A DNA stretch of 64,000 bases from Candidatus Kryptonium sp. (GTDB taxonomy: Bacteria > Bacteroidota > Ignavibacteria > Kryptoniales > Kryptoniaceae), in assembly GCA_025060635.1 (NCBI GenBank), contig JANXBN010000004.1, forward strand, positions 108,565-172,564, read 5' to 3'. Shown here in pieces: positions 62,524 to 64,000 of the stretch. The translations under genes were made by a program, and so were the position numbers. Within the stretch, counting starts at the first letter, position 1. The number at the start of each line of letters is the position of its first letter. The notes beneath the pieces were generated by a model. It saw only the letters and a list, made by a program, of their open reading frames with translations, ran no database searches and was not told the DNA's origin.

Positions 62524-64000
62524 GTTTGAATCGCACCTGTGAGGGATTGAAACATTTGCTTTACAGTGTTAATAAAAAGTTTATTCTTATGTTTGAATCG
62601 CACCTGTGAGGGATTGAAACTATTTTTTTTGTCTCATTTTGCCCAATCGCCTGCCTGGTTTGAATCGCACCTGTGAGGGATTGAAACTATTGTTCAATTT
62701 TTGTAGGGGTTATACCCACAGCGTAAGTTTGAATCGCACCTGTGAGGGATTGAAACCATTTTTATATTACATTTGTTATTTATGGTCGTTATTGTTTGAA
62801 TCGCACCTGTGAGGGATTGAAACAAGAGGAAATGATTACGAACCTAAAAGATAGAGATTTGTTTGAATCGCACCTGTGAGGGATTGAAACAAATCCTTCT
62901 TTTTAGGATTGTAAACCATCACAATTTGTTTGAATCGCACCTGTGAGGGATTGAAACTAAAATGAACGTAATAATTTAAAAAACCAGTAGCAGTTTGAAT
63001 CGCACCTGTGAGGGATTGAAACAATCTACAAATTCAGCTCTTGCCTCTTCTTCGGTTTGTTTGAATCGCACCTGTGAGGGATTGAAACTTGATAAGCGCT
63101 TGTGAGGCGGATAAATGATCTATAAGTTTGAATCGCACCTGTGAGGGATTGAAACTATTTTTTATTTTTTTATTTTTTTAAAAAAATACTGAAGTTTGAA
63201 TCGCACCTGTGAGGGATTGAAACAAATTTTGACTGATTCTTCTTTTTTTTCGTTCAAAAGTTTGAATCGCACCTGTGAGGGATTGAAACAAGTAAGGAAA
63301 GATAGTGTTTGAATATATATACTTGTGTTTGAATCGCACCTGTGAGGGATTGAAACAAATATAATTAGAAAGATTTTCAAGCTTCATTTTCAGTTTGAAT
63401 CGCACCTGTGAGGGATTGAAACATAGAAATAATAACCGTCCTTCAGCTTGGTTCCCTGTTTGAATCGCACCTGTGAGGGATTGAAACCATAAACACACAA
63501 TTGCACTATCGCACTTGCACAATGTTTGAATCGCACCTGTGAGGGATTGAAACTTTACTTTGAGAAGCACATCTGCCGGGGGGTTTCCTGGTTTGAATCG
63601 CACCTGTGAGGGATTGAAACATTGTATTTTTTTATTCACGGCAACTCATTCTTTTGTGTTTGAATCGCACCTGTGAGGGATTGAAACATCGTCCAAATCC
63701 AATCTTTTATAATCCGTCGCTTTAGTTTGAATCGCACCTGTGAGGGATTGAAACTTTCACTTACTTTGCTTGAGAATAAGAAAAAAAGAAATGTTTGAAT
63801 CGCACCTGTGAGGGATTGAAACTTTTTGTTTGAGTTAAGTTTTTGTTAAGTCTGTTGTGTTTGAATCGCACCTGTGAGGGATTGAAACACAATTTTTGAC
63901 ATAGCAAATTACTTCACAAGTTTTGTTTGAATCGCACCTGTGAGGGATTGAAACAAGGAAATAATTGATTTAAATTAAAAACAAAAACAGGTTTGAATCG
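62524..64000 (+). CRISPR. CRISPR array: 22 full repeats plus a truncated one, continuing past the window
   Basis: A 30-nt repeat beginning GTTTGAATCGCACC and ending GAGGGATTGAAAC occurs at 62524, 62591, 62658, 62727, 62794, 62861, 62928, 62993, 63059, 63126, 63194, 63260, 63327, 63393, 63458, 63524, 63591, 63658, 63725, 63793, 63859 and 63925; a 23rd starts at 63991 and is cut by the edge. All copies look identical. Spacers are 35-39 nt, mostly 36-37. The 3' end ATTGAAAC is the crRNA handle seen in many type I-A/I-B and III arrays. With the leader on the left, the newest spacers should be those nearest 62554. No cas gene lies in the window, so the subtype is not settled. Confidence 0.98.

Noticed and set aside
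62403..63639. Leftward open frames of 60-150 codons through the CRISPR array
   Set aside because: They translate the repeat over and over (FNPSQVRFK and FQSLTGAIQT); the period comes from the array, not from a gene.

Overview
The window looks like chromosome of a Gram-negative, AT-rich bacterium of the Bacteroidota/Chlorobiota (FCB) side of the tree. The reasons are type IX secretion markers (PorV-like and PorD/DUF4835 proteins, and a cargo-type C-terminal domain), an LpxC-FabZ fusion, a complete outer-membrane biogenesis block, and a CRISPR repeat of the kind frequent in thermophiles. An Ignavibacteria/Kryptonia-like thermophile would fit, but that is inference. Recognisable promoters are of sigma-70 type (TTGAC/TTGAT, about 17 bp, TATATT/TAAATT), not the Bacteroidetes -33/-7 type.

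Layout. 1-1.45 kb: end of a secreted protein and a PorV-like protein. 1.5-3.8 kb: FAH-family hydrolase and a possibly exported class V aminotransferase. 3.8-8 kb (-): etfB-etfA-bifunctional nuclease-TPR-porD. 8-9.4 kb (-): small membrane protein and an outer-membrane protein. 9.5-11.6 kb: potA-potB without potC/potD. 11.6-14 kb (-): purC-psd-pssA-purS. 14.2-15.4 kb: a small ORF and the decayed C-terminal end of an HAO-like multiheme cytochrome. 15.5-19.6 kb: cupin, Lon-like AAA protease, convergent ParB-like protein, tRNA-Ala. 19.7-22.3 kb: frameshifted Rrf2 regulator, then groESL behind a promoter and a CIRCE-like operator. 22.4-30 kb: purN-purH-mreB-mreC-mreD-mrdA-rodA. 30-32.6 kb: proline dehydrogenase and urocanate hydratase. 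32.7-35.7 kb (-): phoH-mazG, and a lipoprotein-LysM pair. 35.9-38 kb: ribE, an unknown protein and a DUF4198 protein. 38.3-47.5 kb: uppS-bamA-skp-skp-lpxD-lpxC/fabZ-lpxA-lipM-panB. 47.6-54.2 kb: Cu/Ag-type cusCBA efflux operon. 54.2-58.2 kb (-): amidase-spmA-spmB-outer-membrane protein. 58.3-62.1 kb: tRNA-Thr, Cys/Met lyase with pgeF, mrp-nifU. 62.2-64 kb: CRISPR leader and an array that runs off the window.

The genes mainly build the envelope: rod shape and elongation (mre/mrdA/rodA, amidase), undecaprenyl carrier (uppS), lipid A (lpxD/C/A), outer-membrane protein assembly (bamA, skp) and phospholipids (psd, pssA). Purine synthesis genes (purC, purS, purN, purH), lipoylation, ETF, amino-acid catabolism and metal efflux lie around them. 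Most operons show 1-26 nt overlaps, implying translational coupling.

The less ordinary parts are the CRISPR leader and array (22 full identical repeats, no cas gene in the window), the cytochrome remnant, the frameshifted Rrf2 gene, a 57-bp tandem repeat with hairpins at the start of the Cys/Met lyase gene, a Met/His-rich insertion in CusA, the YHS-tailed CusB, and a two-gene pot operon. I found no clearly new multi-gene system. The leader architecture is the best candidate for unexplained structure.
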